Positions 63,661 through 64,000 of a stretch of DNA of 64,000 bases are shown here, piece by piece; position 1 is the stretch's first letter; each line of letters starts with the position of its first letter. Source of the DNA: Alphaproteobacteria bacterium (lineage in GTDB: Bacteria; Pseudomonadota; Alphaproteobacteria; Micavibrionales; Micavibrionaceae); the NCBI GenBank assembly GCA_030427385.1, contig JAUHWR010000001.1, positions 682,001-746,000 of the forward strand, in the 5' to 3' direction. The position numbers and the translations under genes were made by a program. The notes beneath the pieces are model-generated. The model was not told the DNA's origin and made no database searches. It was given only the letters and a program-made list of their open reading frames with translations.

Positions 63661-64000
63661 TTATTCAACTGTTGTTACGGAACGACGGTTTTGTGCCCAT
63701 GAGCTTGGTGATGAACCATCAACGGCCGGACGCTCTTTACCATAGCTGATGATGCGAACACGCATAGGATCAACTCCGGAAGCAATCAAGTAGTTTTTAA
63801 CTGAGTTTGCACGACGCTCACCTAATGCCAAGTTATATTCTCTGGTTCCGCGTTCATCAGCGTGACCTTCAATAACAACCTGTACATTCGAATATTGCTT
63901 TAGCCATTCGGATTGTAAAGTTAGAGTGTTACGGGCTTCTTCAGTCAGGTTGTATTCATCATAGCCGAAGAATACGCGGTCACCTGCGCTTACATTAAGA
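63661..64000 (-). CDS. pal: Peptidoglycan-associated lipoprotein Pal, C-terminal part
   Basis: The frame runs from the window edge to a TAA at 63661-63663, giving about 113 residues, so the N-terminal part with the lipobox is outside. The visible part is the OmpA-like peptidoglycan-binding domain: V-F-F-G-Y-D-E-Y, E-G-H-A-D-E-R-G-T-R-E-Y-N, L-G-E-R-R-A and Y-G-K-E-R-P, followed by W-A-Q-N-R-R. These include the D and R that bind the diaminopimelate residue. Eight bases separate its stop from the cpoB start. tolB and the rest of the tol genes should lie beyond the edge. Confidence 0.95.
   Translation of the reverse strand, partial: LNVSAGDRVFFGYDEYNLTEEARNTLTLQSEWLKQYSNVQVVIEGHADERGTREYNLALGERRANSVKNYLIASGVDPMRVRIISYGKERPAVDGSSPSSWAQNRRSVTTVE

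Overview
The window comes from the chromosome of an AT-leaning Gram-negative bacterium, most likely an alphaproteobacterium. The evidence is the gene set and gene order. There is a phosphatidylcholine synthase of the rhizobial type, an OlsB/OlsA-like ornithine-lipid pair, a Zn-type peptidase of the YpfJ family, and the order pal-cpoB-tilS-ftsH. There is also the envelope block pyrH-frr-uppS-cdsA-dxr-rseP-bamA-skp-lpxD-fabZ. A bactofilin, an LpxR-type lipid A deacylase and an orphan IcmD/TraQ-like protein would fit an uncultured or Micavibrio-like lineage, but that placement is inference. No insertion sequence, integrase, CRISPR array or rRNA gene was found, and no gene-free stretch exceeds 300 bases.

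Layout. 1-2.3 kb: the 5' end of a large FecR-domain surface protein (cut by the window edge) next to a cyclic-nucleotide-binding/EAL phosphodiesterase. 2.4-6.1 kb: a DUF3307 protein, rpmJ, mreB-mreC and a convergent lytic transglycosylase. 6.2-7.8 kb: an acyl-CoA dehydrogenase. 7.8-10.3 kb: an unusual three-gene group on the minus strand (CYTH-domain protein, tandem deaminase with a dead second half, Cys-rich exported protein). 10.5-19.3 kb: lpdA, an orphan HEXXH protein, typA, small exported proteins, two AT-rich hypotheticals and lepA. 19.4-24.9 kb: pcs, hemB-hemC, a GNAT, nuoE alone, lpxR and tRNA-Asp. 25-29.6 kb: ald, the IcmD-like gene, rhlE, two membrane proteins and a phage-like small protein. 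29.6-33.7 kb: recR-lolA-terC-phosphatase on the minus strand, diverging from olsB-olsA.

33.8-43.5 kb is a long plus-strand run for UMP kinase, ribosome recycling, isoprenoid carrier synthesis, phospholipid synthesis, outer-membrane protein assembly and lipid A/fatty acid synthesis. It is followed by bioY, nuoF, two unrelated genes and nuoG. 49-55.3 kb holds a VOC protein, a PfkB kinase, a TetR regulator, peptidase E, a HAD phosphatase, a UbiH-type hydroxylase, a PhzF protein and a DUF389 membrane protein. 55.4-64 kb holds the bactofilin, an exported small protein, nth, an oligopeptide-binding protein, a charged hypothetical, and ftsH-tilS-cpoB-pal (pal cut by the window edge).

Most of the window is housekeeping. 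The parts that stand out are the CYTH/tandem-deaminase group, the isolated and apparently highly expressed IcmD-like protein, the HEXXH orphan, and the scattering of the NADH-input subunits of complex I (nuoE 21 kb from nuoF, and nuoF separated from nuoG by two genes).
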